Source: Kitagawia praeruptora
Lineage: Eukaryota; Streptophyta; Magnoliopsida; Apiales; Apiaceae
DNA: 64,000 nt
Reading direction: 5' to 3'
NCBI GenBank assembly: GCA_037693485.1
Contig: JAVIWW010000048.1
Location: 124,001 to 188,000, forward strand
Below, one piece after another: positions 12,299 to 23,544 of the stretch. The translations under genes and the position numbers were made by a program. A model generated the notes under the pieces. It was not told the DNA's origin, made no database searches, and worked only from the letters and a program-made list of their open reading frames with translations. The first letter of the stretch is position 1. Each line of letters starts with the position of its first letter.

Positions 12299-12805
12299 TC
12301 ATTCTAATGGCCCCGCCAGGGGCACCTTCACAAAAAGTGTCATAAATTCTTGGCTCCTTCCAATTACCAATTCCGATTGCATTTTCTCCAACTTATCAGG
12401 CTCAATAACTTTACTACAAATTGCCTTAAAGAAGAGGCAGAACCTGATAATTGTGTTCCTTACTCTTTTTTGCAATGACAACCGAATTGCAATTGGGAGC
12501 AAATGATGCAATATCATATGGCAATCATGAGATTTCATTCCAGTAAGTCTAAGAGTTTCCATTGAAACTAGACTCCTAACATTAGAACAAAAACCATCAG
12601 GCAACTTCATGTTAAGAAAGGAAGAGCAGACAACCTTTTTTTCGGAATGAGTCAAATTCCAAGATGCTAATGGTAACTCCTTTTTCCCTGGATTTTTTGG
12701 CCTCAACTCGGTTTTTATTCCCATTTCAGCCATGTCAATACGGACAGATTCTTTGTCTTTTGTTTTCTTTGGTGCCAAGTAAAGCTTCGCATATATTTTT
12801 CTCAA
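12299..12805 (-). pseudogene. C-terminal fragment of the TNP2-like transposase
   Basis: This 168-codon frame is offset from the upstream frame by a small indel. Its first ten or so residues are out-of-frame, and genuine similarity begins at about KTKDKESVRIDMAEMGIK. The segment LRLTGMKSHDCHMILHHLLP through LEKMQSELV matches the region that follows the transposase core in CACTA proteins (DUF4218). The final GRSQEFMTLFVKVPLAGPLE seems to be joined after a deletion. Confidence 0.75.
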
Positions 12806-12874
12806 TGTGCATCACATCGAGAACATGTCTAACCGGTAGAAACTTCCAGTACTCAAGCTCAAAGAATATAGATA

Positions 12875-13130
12875 CTCCCTCCGTCCCACTTATTTTGTCC
12901 TCATTTGACTTTCTTGGTCAAATTGATAAAACTTTGACCTTAAATAATAATTTAATTATTTATGTTTTCATAAATTTAAAAGTTGGATATTGTAATATGA
13001 TAAGTGTACTTTGTGATAATAATTTTAAAAAAAAATATAATTATCATATAATATAAGTAATTCTCATTACAAAATTGGTCAAATTGACCAAAATTTGGTC
13101 AAAGTGACAAAATTAGTGGGACGGAGGGAG
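12875..13130. mobile_element. Stowaway-type MITE (256 bp) with TA target duplication
   Basis: Terminal inverted repeats CTCCCTCCGTCCCAC and GTGGGACGGAGGGAG are flanked by TA on both sides (12873-12874 and 13131-13132). The inverted similarity extends inward for about 25 bp (to TTTTGTC). The interior is AT-rich and noncoding. Size, termini and TA duplication are those of the Stowaway (Tc1/mariner-derived) group. Confidence 0.95.
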
Positions 13131-14678
13131 TACCTTTTTCCAAATAGGTCGAACATCACCTTTCTTTAATCGAGGTTGGCATTGTGTCTTACCGTAGACA
13201 TGGCCCTTCAAATGTTGTACTCTTTGAAGCACCTCCTCTCCGGTTAGGGGAATTGGAGAAGTTTCCTTTTCCACGGTGTTATCAAAATCTTGTTTCTGTC
13301 GGCGATATGGATTATGACGGGACAACCACCTCCGATGCCTCATGACCACACACTTACGACAATTAACTAGCCTTGTAGCTTTTGTGTTATCAACGCATAC
13401 AGAACACCCGTTATAACCCTTGATAATGTTGCCCGACAAATTGCCATAGGCTGGATAATCGCTGATTGTCCATAACAAAATGCCTCTAAGCAAAAAATAC
13501 TCATTCTTGTATGCGTCGTACACTTGTTTCCCATGCCACAACTTTTTTAAATCTTTCATAAGTGGTTGAAGGAACACATCGATATCATTGCCGGGCTGAG
13601 TTGGTCCAGATATTAACAAACATAGCATAATATATTTCCTCTTCATAGAAAGCCATGGTGGAAGATTGTAAATTGTCAACAAAACTGGCCAACATGAGTA
13701 ATCAATATTTGTGCTATAGAACGGATTAAATCCATCAGACGATAAAGCTAACCGGAGGTTTCTAGGATCCGAAGAAAACTCAGGCCACTTAGCGTCAACT
13801 TCCTTCCATGTCTGTGCATCTGCAGGATGTCTCATTTTACCATCCTTCAATCTCTCTGTGTCATGCCAAATCAACTCCTTGGCTGTTTGAGGTGAACTGA
13901 ACAAATTCCTCAAACATGGTATTAACGGAAAATACCAGAGAACCTTGGCAGGAACCCCTTCCAATTCATCCCCATTTTTATTCAACTTCCATTTAGAGGC
14001 CTCACAAATGCGGCACCTGGTCGCATCTTCATCTCTATCTCCACGGTATATTAAACATTCATTTGGGCAAACGTGTATTTTTTCATACTCTATTCCCAAA
14101 GCACACAAGCTTTTTTTAGCTTCACTGAAAGAAGAAGGGAAGTTGTTGCCTTTTGGAAGCATAGACCCAACCAAAAGAAGAATTTCTGAGAAGCCAGAAT
14201 CAGAGATTTGATATTTTGCTTTCAAGTTATATAATTTTACTAAAGCCTTCATCTTTGTAAATCCTTCGCATCCCGGATAGAGGGGTTCATGTTCAGATTG
14301 TATATGGTTAAATACATCCGAGGAATCTAGGGAAACGTCATCTGCATTGTCATCGGTATCACCGGCATTCTCTGTTTTCATCGGGTTTTGATCTACAGAT
14401 TGTGAAGAACTAGAAGTATCTTCAGCGGCATGCTGACTTTCTCCCGTACTTACCTCCCCGTGCCAAATCCAACACGTGTAGCTCTGATCGATGCCATTCT
14501 GGAAAAGATGGCCCCTCACAATTCGAGCTTTCCATGATTTACCATGTGTACATTTTAGACAGGGGCAACTGATTTTATTTCCATCCTGTCCATTCTCCAG
14601 TGCAAACATCAACAATTCGTCCACTCCTCTTTGGAACTCTTTTGTTCTTCTATCAGCATTCATCCAAGACTTGTCCAT
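13113..14678 (-). CDS. N-terminal open frame of the TNP2-like transposase (521 codons)
   Basis: The start MDKSWM is the usual TNP2 beginning. Residues 3-75 form the transposase-associated domain with CPCLKC (38-43) and GHLFQNGID. An acidic, Ser-rich linker (about 80-125) follows. A zinc-binding pattern has Cys204, Cys208, Cys222 and Cys225. The transposase_21 core begins near 260 (HDTERLKDGKMRHPADAQTW) and includes SDGFNPF (314-320), SGPTQPGNDIDVF (357-369), YDAYKNE and LLWTISDYPAYGNLSG (401-416). The Asp residues in the first two motifs are the likely acidic catalytic residues. The last five residues (LPPSH) are MITE sequence, so this frame is a truncated relic and not a complete enzyme. Confidence 0.85.
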   Translation of the reverse strand: MDKSWMNADRRTKEFQRGVDELLMFALENGQDGNKISCPCLKCTHGKSWKARIVRGHLFQNGIDQSYTCWIWHGEVSTGESQHAAEDTSSSSQSVDQNPMKTENAGDTDDNADDVSLDSSDVFNHIQSEHEPLYPGCEGFTKMKALVKLYNLKAKYQISDSGFSEILLLVGSMLPKGNNFPSSFSEAKKSLCALGIEYEKIHVCPNECLIYRGDRDEDATRCRICEASKWKLNKNGDELEGVPAKVLWYFPLIPCLRNLFSSPQTAKELIWHDTERLKDGKMRHPADAQTWKEVDAKWPEFSSDPRNLRLALSSDGFNPFYSTNIDYSCWPVLLTIYNLPPWLSMKRKYIMLCLLISGPTQPGNDIDVFLQPLMKDLKKLWHGKQVYDAYKNEYFLLRGILLWTISDYPAYGNLSGNIIKGYNGCSVCVDNTKATRLVNCRKCVVMRHRRWLSRHNPYRRQKQDFDNTVEKETSPIPLTGEEVLQRVQHLKGHVYGKTQCQPRLKKGDVRPIWKKVLPPSH

Positions 14679-14781
14679 CTTTTAAAATAAAAAAAAACAA
14701 ATGTAATCAGCACATAGTAACACTAACAAACACAATTTCAAACTAACGTAACACTAACACAATTTACTTGTCATCATTCAT
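14679..14781. other. Upstream flank of the CACTA transposase
   Basis: About 100 bp of AT-rich sequence with several AACACTAACA-like repeats. It may be the transposon's 5' subterminal region, but no CACTA terminus is visible before the telomere-like array begins. Confidence 0.4.
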
Positions 14782-15093
14782 GGGTTTAGGGTTTAGGGTT
14801 TAGGGTTTAGGGTTTAGGGTTTATGGTTTAGGGTTTAGGGTTTAGGGGTTTGGGTTTAGGGTTTTGGGTTTTGGGTTTAGGGTTTTGGGTTTTGGGTTTA
14901 GGGTTTTGGGTTTTGGGTTTTGGGTTTTGGGTTTTGGGTTTAGGGTTTAGGGTTTAGGGTTTAGGGGTTTAGGGTTTAGGGTTTAGGGTTTATGGTTTAG
15001 GGTTTAGGGTTTAGGGTTTAGGGTTTAGGGTTTTGGGTTTTTGGGTTTAGGGTTTTTGGGTTAAGGGTTTAGGGTTTAGGGTTTAGGGTTTAG
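14782..15093 (+). repeat. Interstitial telomere-like array, left part (TTTAGGG)n with TTTTGGG variants
   Basis: About 310 bp of the plant telomere heptamer with the G-rich strand on plus. The middle (about 14850-14940) is dominated by TTTTGGG. The array is cut at 15093 by element X2 and continues at 28110. Confidence 0.97.
15089..15093. repeat. X2 target-site duplication, left copy (TTTAG)
   Basis: TTTAG directly precedes X2 and is repeated at 28110-28114. Because the target is a heptamer array, the match alone is weak evidence, but the repeat phase fits a 5-bp duplication. Confidence 0.75.
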
Positions 15094-17984
15094 TGTAATG
15101 CCCCAACTTCCCAATACTGAAAATAAACTTTTTATAATAAAATAGACTTTAATACAGGGGAATTTTAGAAAATTTCGGCATGATGAATTTTCAAATCTGA
15201 CTATCCACCTGTATTTTAACCCAAACCAAATTTCCAATTCACAATCACAAATAAACCTTAATACACCAATGATTCCTCACCGAGGATCGATTCCAGGTTA
15301 TGGTATGAAACAAGAATCTACACTACATTAATTATTACAGCTTCTATCTCAAATTCTAATTATAAACCTTTATACCTTCTAAACCATAGCGCAAGTCCAA
15401 TTAGCATATGCCCGAGCTGGCCCAGTATCTAACTTTTACAGAGCACACCATCGCTCTCACTTGAATTATAATGCGCAGGTGTCCAACTCTTTAACCCTAA
15501 CTGAAAGGGAAGATAAAACAAAGCAAGAGTGAGCCAAAGAACGCTCAGCAAGTATATATAGTGATAGCAATATCAACAACGATTATAAGTTCTGAAAATC
15601 AGGAAGAATTATCATATGCTTCGAAAAGTGTCAACCAAATCAAATATCTTTATTACCACGAGGAACCAACATTGCTTCACTGGAATGGAGTGTATCACAA
15701 TAAGAACCGATAAAAGTTCTGATAGGGAACAATAATCAACAATTTAATTGCTCAAAAGCGGCAAGAATATGCCATTTATTTAAATCAGGAAATGGAATAG
15801 AATTGGACTATTATGCATTTTATAAAAAAAAACATCAATAAGGTTAGGCTACTGATCAGTCACGCACTAACCCCGGACAAACGCACACAGCAATGTCCTT
15901 AATTGGATCCATGGCACACATTGGCCTTAATTATTTCTGACCTTCACGGTCCGACCTTCACGGTCCACATTTAAAAAAAACAACAGTCCAATCCTATAAC
16001 TGACTGCCAAGTGTCGGAACAATCGACCACCTCAATCCGCCAAACACCCTGGAAACTCACGGTCCAGGTCAACTCAAATCTCAAAAATAAATGAGGTCTA
16101 ACAATTTCTGACCTAGATATCGACAACTTCGATATATAAGGGTATTGGTTCAGATTATATTACCAAAAAGAATTAACAAGCTCAATTTTTATGATTTGGG
16201 ACAGGATACACAAATATTCATACTTATCAAAATTTAAATGAAGAATAATTTCAACAACAGGTCTGACTGATATAAAGTTCAAGTTAAGATAAGCATAGTT
16301 CACTTGAAAAATAAGTGAAATGAGTTACTTGTAAAAAAAATAATTACCGGATGATCAATGTCAAATTAGTATGAAGAACACATTCCTTGAAAGAATATTT
16401 ATTGAGGGAAAATCATAAATCTTATTCAGGAATTATATTAAAAGATTTTTATAAAGTCTTAAATTCTTGGATTCCCTCTGTTTTAAAAAAAATAAAAATA
16501 AAAAAATATCATTTCATTACTTTTAAAGAAGATAAAGTAGTACCTGACTGGGAAATCCGGTAAAATACCACGAAATAGAATATTAATAAAACTGAGGAAT
16601 ATTTGTATAAAATAATCTCAAAAGAGTCAACACCTGAACGATAGGTATTGAGGAATCCGATAAAATATGAAGTATTGAAACATTAATAAAGATTTGAATT
16701 AATTATTTAAAAGAAATATTATTTAAAATAATTATAAAATAATCAACACCTGAACGATAGGTGGAGAGAATCAACAATGGTAAGATAGTTTGAAAATAAC
16801 TTTGAATACTAGTTGAGAGAAAATAACACTTGTAACAAAAGTAAGGGGTATAGACCCTAACGAAATGATTTGGAAGAAAACTTCACAATTAATAAGGACA
16901 GGTTCATATCGTTCCAATAAATATGAAAAGTATAATACTTGCAAGAAAGGATTCGAAAGGACATATAAATACAACATAAGGGTTCACATCACTTGAACGA
17001 TAAGTGAAGGATAGTAAACTTGCCTCAATACATGCAGTTTCCATTTCCATTTTTCAATTCTTTACTCATTGTACACCTGTCTCTATTCTTATTCGCTAGC
17101 CTTTACTCGATCATGCTTTCATCTTTCTTTCATCTCTTATCAACTGCTATGCGAGCACATGCACCAACTCCGATAATTGTTCCATTCCTCAGGATTCCCT
17201 CTACATTTGCGCTGGCTCTTAGTCGGCGTCTTATTCGTACCTATATTCGTACCTATAGAAAGGTAAAGTACTACTTTAGTACGCGCATAACCTTAACATC
17301 TAATTCTATTCTACCCAATCGTATCCTATTTTGCTATACAAATATAACACATATTTCACATAAGGTTATACTTATTTAATATTATAGCATACCCATATAA
17401 GTCAGGTAATCACATAGCACATATTAGCACATCGATTCACAAATAATTCTTATCAAATTATTATAACAATTTTAAAATAATTTTAATAAAAATTGGACAA
17501 CACCTCCTTTATAATATGACTTAACCTGTGAGAATACAATCGATCAGGTTAACAATCCAACCATCCAATGATCATTTACCAACTCCACTTATATTTACAC
17601 TACGCAAATACATTAATATACAGAATTGACATGCCTTTGACAATCAATAACTTAACACGTCAAGGATATATATATATCATAATACGATCAAAATGTTCAT
17701 ATAGATTATTTAATACTGATAATCAGATTAGTACACTTAGTGAAAATTTAATAATTATAATTATCACTAATAACATCATAGATATCACACTTAAGTCCCA
17801 AGCATCACATTTTCACACCCAAGCTTGTAAACACAGACTCATGATCGATTAGGGCCTAAATAATCAAATTCTGATTACATTACAATCTCAAGTAAATTTA
17901 TGACTGATAAACATTTCCTTGTCATGCCCCACACATGCCCCTACATACCCACATTATATCAATTACCAATACTCATACACATTT

Positions 17985-17994
17985 CCTTTTTATA
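17985..17994 (-). promoter_or_regulatory. Possible TATA element of X2 3' LTR
   Basis: The minus strand reads TATAAAAAGG. The same site is at 26438-26447 in the 5' LTR. This is motif evidence only. Confidence 0.35.
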
Positions 17995-18884
17995 CACACA
18001 CACACCGGGACCTATATAATACACCCATACACCAAGTATCCTCCCCTGCTTCCTCACCTTACCCTCCCCTAGCTACACACTTAACCTCACACACCTACAC
18101 CTCCGCTTACATTCAACCACACCTTCCACATTCACCATACTCGGAACAATACATTCAATCACTCCATGAACTCAAATAAAACCGGCAATTATAGCAAGAA
18201 AACCCGATCAAACAAAACAAAGCAACACAACATCGAACTCAACGAGAACTAACAACATGGCCGGTATTCATACACAATTTCGGCCAAAAACAGAGTTTCA
18301 CAAAAGCTATCCCTAAAATAGGCAGCACTAAACTCAACTTGCATCAATACATCTAACTCATATATCCATCTTTATATAATTAACATTCATCTAAAAACCA
18401 AAGCGAAACAATTTGTTTTAACTAAAACTCAATCAACACTATTTACATACAAAGATTACATATAGCAGAACACAGACTCAAAAATTAATTATATCGATAT
18501 AACTTCATAATCCCATTTGACATCAAGAAATCAATAACAGCCGAAGCCCACCTGCAACACCATCGGTTGGGCACCCAGAACTCATCCAATCTCTAACCCA
18601 ACACCTGAAGTTTGAATTCGTGGCCAGCAAACTTCCAGAACTTGGCACACACACAAGCGTTTTACACATACACTGTTGATTTCCGCCCCACACATCACAC
18701 CAGCGATACAACACAAACAGCGGACAGTGAAGGTGGTTTCTACCATAAAATCGAACAGACCAAGGCTTGAAGAGTAGAAAGAACTCACGGAGATATCTCA
18801 ATAACTCGATTGGAATCACTCACTCACACCATCACGAACACGCATAGACATATACGCGGTTTGCAAGAGAGGGGATTAACAGAA

Positions 18885-18960
18885 GAGAGAGAGAGAGAGG
18901 TGATTATCGAGAGGGAGAGAGACGAATTTGAGAGAGGTTTAGGAGAGATCGAAGAGAGAT
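18885..18960. repeat. GA-rich tract in X2 3' LTR
   Basis: A run of GAGAGAGAGAGAG followed by interrupted GAGA. The equivalent run near 27340 in the 5' LTR is a few bases shorter, as expected of a slipping microsatellite. Confidence 0.85.
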
Positions 18961-19657
18961 GCGCGAGTGGCAGGGGAAGAAATGAGAAATTAAGAGAAAA
19001 GCCCAGAGACTTCCAGAGAAAACCGAGATATAGAGCTGGGAGAGACAATTTGGGGAAATGGCTGGGTAATTAGGGATTTAGAAGACATGGGCAATTTCCT
19101 AATTACATATAACTGAAAATCAATTAAAAAAAATTTAATTTAAATCATTTTATAAATCGAATTTAATCAAAACATAGTATAAAAATAAGTTTAAAAATTC
19201 TAAAATATAGTTTATGAAATTACAAACATCCCCATATTTTTAAAATATTTTTAGGATCAAAAATGAATTAAATATGAATTTTACAAGATAAGATCCTTTA
19301 AATGGAATAAAACTCTCAAAATCCTTTTAAAATACTTAAACACTGAAAATAATTCACCTAATAATTTTAAAACTAAATAATATCATAAAGGTAACAACAT
19401 AAAAGATTTCATGATTTTTAATAACTCCGATGATTTTATAAAATTTTCAGAAGATCGATAATGCATATTTAAATAGATTTTTAATCACAAAATTTTCAAA
19501 TAAAATTTCACTGACCCACATTTCACATATACATCATCATACAAGCACGTAAACATGATGTCACACATATTTAACCTAAAAAAAATTTCACACCATATAT
19601 TCCACATTTAATATTAAATAATAATATTCATAATTACGAAATTTCTAAGGCGTTATA

Positions 19658-19670
19658 TCCTTCCCCCCTT
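19658..19670 (-). other. X2 polypurine tract
   Basis: The minus strand reads AAGGGGGGAAGGA, abutting the 3' LTR start TATAACGCC. Confidence 0.85.
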
Positions 19671-19675
19671 AACAG

Positions 19676-19693
19676 GATTCTGTCCTCAGAATC
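19676..19693 (-). other. PPT-adjacent inverted repeat in X2
   Basis: GATTCTG and CAGAATC form a perfect 7-bp stem with a 4-nt loop, five bases from the PPT. Relative to X1/Y/Z the sixth pair of the stem is changed on both sides, so pairing is kept. Confidence 0.7.
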
Positions 19694-22429
19694 AACCGTT
19701 AGAAAACATATGACGATATTCTCAAACATTTCTCTTTCAAATTTCATGTCATTACTTCCACACTAGCATTCCTTTATATCATCAATTCACATATCGATAG
19801 GCTCATCCTGTAGGCCTTCGAATTTCTAACATAAACTTAATCCTTTGGTTTGCATGTCTCGTTACTTCTAGATACTGATCACTCGTACTTGACGATCCTT
19901 TTCTATCGAAAACGGACATTACCTATTCGTATAATGGACTATGCCGTGCACACAACGCCTCAATTACTGACCCAATCATCTATAATAATTCATTCATACA
20001 CAATACTAAAACAAAACCTGCTTTAACCTGCAGCAAACATATAAGCGAAGAAATCTATCCTCACTTGAAGTAAACGGGTAAATAATTAAATCTTTCAAAC
20101 GAATTCCACGCGACTAAAACAATTGCTACCACTTCCACCCTCCTACTCCTAATTCAGGTTGCCCTAGATAAAACTTTAAGAAAAACAATATCAAGAAATC
20201 CCCCAATTATTCTTACTCCCCTTTCAACGTACAATGTTACTCGAGGAGGGAATAACTGAGAAACTTCTATCCATCCTTGATCCCATTGTTTTACTGAGTA
20301 TTCTTTTCGAACTAATACCCATTTACCTTGAAACGTATATATTTTATTCGCAATATAAACTATCCCGGGGTCACCGCCCCTCAAATACCATTCAAAAATT
20401 AAACTTTCAATCCAATTGAGTTCTAACAACTCTAACATCCACCAATATAGAAACCCGACTTAACATACCTAAACCCCAAGTATACTTCACCAATAATTAA
20501 CTTACAACCATCAAAATTCATTTAAATTTCACTATCTCAAATTCCCGAAAATCGACTCCCGAAACATTTCTCTACATACTCTACAAATCCTCAAATTTAA
20601 ACTTTACACATTATAATTCTAACATTTATCAATAACTAAATAAACGATATATAATACGCGTCGACCACTCATCTCGTTTAACTATTCCCTTCTTTTACAG
20701 TCAACTCCTTCACATTCTGCTTCAACACACTCATCTTGATACTTCTCAATTTCCTCTAATAATTTATTTGCAACAATCTAGACCTTGAATCTTCTATCTA
20801 TAACTTCTCAAATTCTTTGAACATTTCCTTGAGCATTTGAATTATTTTCAATCTTTCCTTGTTCGTCCGGTTGCACTAACACTGGGACGGTTTTCAATCT
20901 CTTCCTTGACTCCTGAAATCTTTCTTCACCTTTATTCCTTCGTTTCTTGATTTATAGGCTCGTTTACTGTTGTAGCTATCTTGTCAATACCTTTGACAAC
21001 CTTCAATAATTCCTAGCCGGTCCTTCAAAGTTTTCGATCTCCACTGGCGTCTTAAGCCTTTCCCGATTCATTATTGCTTCGTCATCTCGTAGTTCACTTT
21101 GATCCTCCCGTCATAGCCTGAAGATTATAATTCCTTCAATTCCAAAACTCATACTTAGAAATCCTATGCATGTTCTTCTTATATCATCAAATATCTTACT
21201 ATGTCTTCCGATCTTGAATTCTCAAAACTGATTGCATTCCTGGTTGTAATTAATCAATCAACTTTATATTTCTCTATGGGGATAATCCTGGTAATTTATC
21301 AAGTCATATATCCGAGAAATCTTGACCACTGAAATCTGCTTCACTTTAATTATCTCCTTATCGATATCTCCCACATATATAAAATAACCTTAAAATCTTA
21401 TTATAATAACCTCTTAGTCTACATAACCATTAAAACTCCTTTATCCACCTCCTTACTCGAAATACAACTTACATATCTCTTGCAGTTCATAATTTCACCT
21501 TCTTACCTTCACACTTGTTTTGTACTTAGTAACTAACCGATTCAGTCCTAACTCACACTTATAGTTTTCCCATTTATCCTAGTACAGTTGCAATATACTC
21601 CTTCTCGAAATCTTACCTTCCAATAACGGTGGTCCTGTTGCTCTCAATAATTCATATACTATAGGTAGTTATCTTTCCTCATTATTCTGGTTTTCATAAT
21701 CTCCTAAATCTTACATTCCTTTCCAGCCAAATCTCACATCCTCGGCTAACACAATTTCAGTAAATTTCCTGATTCTCTGTCTTCCTTTCTTACCATCTCG
21801 TTCCATCTAGGTCAATTCACTCTTACTCTTAATATTAATGTTCCTCTGAACTATATTCGGATAAGTCATTAACTCCCCCACACAATCACTTTACTTTTCA
21901 TCTAACTTTACTCTGCTTCGCTCAAGTTATCCCGTTCCGTCTCTAAACTTTTATATCTGACAATTTATCTCAACCTCCAAATTCTTATAATATTTTATCT
22001 ACTGTATCCACAGTGAAAATATATAATAAACAAGTGTTCTTCAACAAACTTTCCTTCACGATAACTATCACATACTAACTATATCCATTTTTACTCTACT
22101 TTCAACTTTAACAAAATTAATAATCTCGCATCTTTGTTATCTGCTCCTTATCCATATTCAGTTCTTCGTAATATCGAATCTTTTACTCATCTTGCTCACC
22201 CAAAGAGAAATCTAATTTGATATTCAATCCTTATTTTAGTATCAATTCTCAAACCTGACAAACCAATCCTTCGTCTACGTATTTACAACTCAGACCACTT
22301 AGAATGTCACCGTCTCCATCTTTACTACTTTTCGTCACTGGTAACTTTAGAAATCACAAGGGTTCGTAGCAAAAGGAATCAATGAAATAGACAAGTGATA
22401 ACATGTACGAGTATAAGATGAGTTTTGAC

Positions 22430-22680
22430 TGATAAGAATTTTATAAGAGAATTTAACTGAGAGATCAATATGATCATTGAACTAGTTTCAAGTTGCATTT
22501 GTCACTTAGGTCAACCGCCATAGCACAAGAAGGGGGCCAGCCTTCTGTACTTTCATGACAAACACAATCAGTGGCGTCCCACCAGACGTTTATCACTTAG
22601 ATAAGATGTCCCTGAATCCCCTACATACATAGGGTTGTTCATCCCAGTCAGAATAAATAAGGTCAAGTATTCAGAGAGAA
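22430..22680 (-). other. Noncoding module shared with the X1/Y/Z family
   Basis: It contains AGAAGGGGGCCAGCC, GAGAGATCA.TATGATCA and AGGGTTGTTC in the same order as 1780-1980 of X1. The function is unknown. Confidence 0.65.
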
Positions 22681-23081
22681 ACGAAAGAAATTCAAAAGTT
22701 TAAAAAAAGTTTATAGATGTACAATGTTGAATAAGGAATAACAATTATTCGGGGAAATTAGAAAAATTCAAGGGTCTCAATAATTTATATGGAATCAAGT
22801 GATCCCCTGAAAATAGAGGTATCTTTGAAAAATATAAATGTGTTTAAATGAATTTGAAAAATTCGTCATCAATTGAAATATAGTTGATTATCAAAAGTGA
22901 TGGGGTATCATCAAGATAAGAAGAAACAAAGAGAAAGGTTAAATATCCTTAATCACTAAATTAAATGAAATCAACAACGAGTAATGAATAACCATGTCCT
23001 TACTCCATCACATGCTAGAAATCACGTTTCGCATTTTGTTTACCGTCCTTTCGCACTTTTTATATCGTTCACGGGGTAACT

Positions 23082-23410
23082 AAAGTCGATAAAGAAATTC
23101 TAAAACATACACGAAGATCCACACGTACCATCCTCCAAGCTGGTAACTCCGGTCGTCTATTTAACGTAGGCGGTGCCGAATCAACTGCCTCGTCCAAAGT
23201 CGTACCTTCGAATGAATTGGATTCGGACTCGCGCGATATGTCAAAATACTAACTAAAGTCGCAAAGGAATTCTAGAACGTACACACGGTCTACACGTAGC
23301 GTCTTCCAAGCTGGTAGCTCTGGTCGTCTAATTAGCTTAAGCGACTCCAAATTAACTACTTCGTCCAAAATCGAATTCCTACTCGCGCGATATGTCGGGA
23401 TACCAAATAA
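23082..23410. repeat. Tandem duplication near the 5' end of X2 internal region
   Basis: Two diverged copies of about 160-170 bp sit head to tail (about 23082-23250 and 23253-23410). Both contain TCCAAGCTGGTA, GGTCGTCTA, TTCGTCCAAA-type and CTCGCGCGATATGTC blocks. They lie where gag would be expected, but no protein is readable. Confidence 0.75.
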
Positions 23411-23528
23411 CATCACCGCACTCGTCGTACTAACGTATGGCGAATCTTATCCTAAATCGTTCCATCTAACATCTAACCTAAATACTTACACCTAATCATC
23501 CTAACTTGTTTCAGTGACCATAACCTGT

Positions 23529-23541
23529 CGCTCTGATACCA
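23529..23541 (-). other. X2 primer binding site (tRNA-iMet type)
   Basis: The minus strand reads TGGTATCAGAGCG, three bases inside the 5' LTR end at 23545. Confidence 0.85.
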
Positions 23542-23544
23542 ACC

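Larger units (their letters stand above)
12299..14678 (-). pseudogene. CACTA (En/Spm, TNP2-type) transposase pseudogene, split by a MITE
   Basis: A cut-and-paste DNA transposase relic read on the minus strand. The N-terminal part (14678 to about 13131) is open for over 500 codons. A Stowaway MITE (12875-13130) then interrupts it. Beyond the MITE the protein resumes in frame for about 30 residues, including VMHIEKNICEALLGT, once the insert and one TA copy are discounted. A frameshift near 12770-12790 follows, and a second stretch (12805-12299) carries the C-terminal DUF4218-type region (GMKSHDCHMILHHLLPIA). The end is truncated at 12299 after an apparent internal deletion. Known TNP2 proteins are longer, and I see no flanking CACTA inverted termini. 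It is dead by at least three lesions. Confidence 0.88.
15094..19657 (-). repeat. X2 3' LTR (4564 bp)
   Basis: This is the direct-repeat partner of 23545-28109. It contains a doubled 14-bp GACCTTCACGGTCC (15940-15967), AT-rich blocks, a C/T-rich region with many short frames on plus (17000-18180) and a GA-rich stretch (18885-18960). The short frames are duplicated in the other LTR and have no recognisable product. Confidence 0.95.
19658..23544 (-). mobile_element. X2 internal region, degenerate and reorganised
   Basis: 3887 bp, strongly pyrimidine-rich on plus over 19700-22400 (purine-rich in the sense direction). No frame codes for a recognisable retroviral-type protein. The segment 22430-22800 is similar to 1780-2060 of X1 and its Y/Z equivalents. 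That module is about 2.8 kb from the 3' LTR here but about 0.4 kb away in X1, so the internal order or content differs between families. A tandem duplication lies near the primer-site end (23082-23410). Confidence 0.75.

Noticed and set aside
12664..13056. A 130-codon plus-strand frame across the MITE
   Set aside because: It spans transposase antisense sequence and the Stowaway insert, so it is a composite chance frame.
14782..15093. True chromosome end
   Set aside because: The array is short, carries variants, and is followed by tens of kilobases of other sequence on both sides.
15940..15967. Doubled GACCTTCACGGTCC as a protein-binding operator
   Set aside because: It is a single short duplication inside an LTR, also present near 24392-24418 because of the LTR pair. 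No further support.
17020..18179. Several 86-119-codon frames in the X2 LTR as host genes
   Set aside because: They are duplicated exactly with the second LTR (25473-26632), have low-complexity composition and no recognisable domain.
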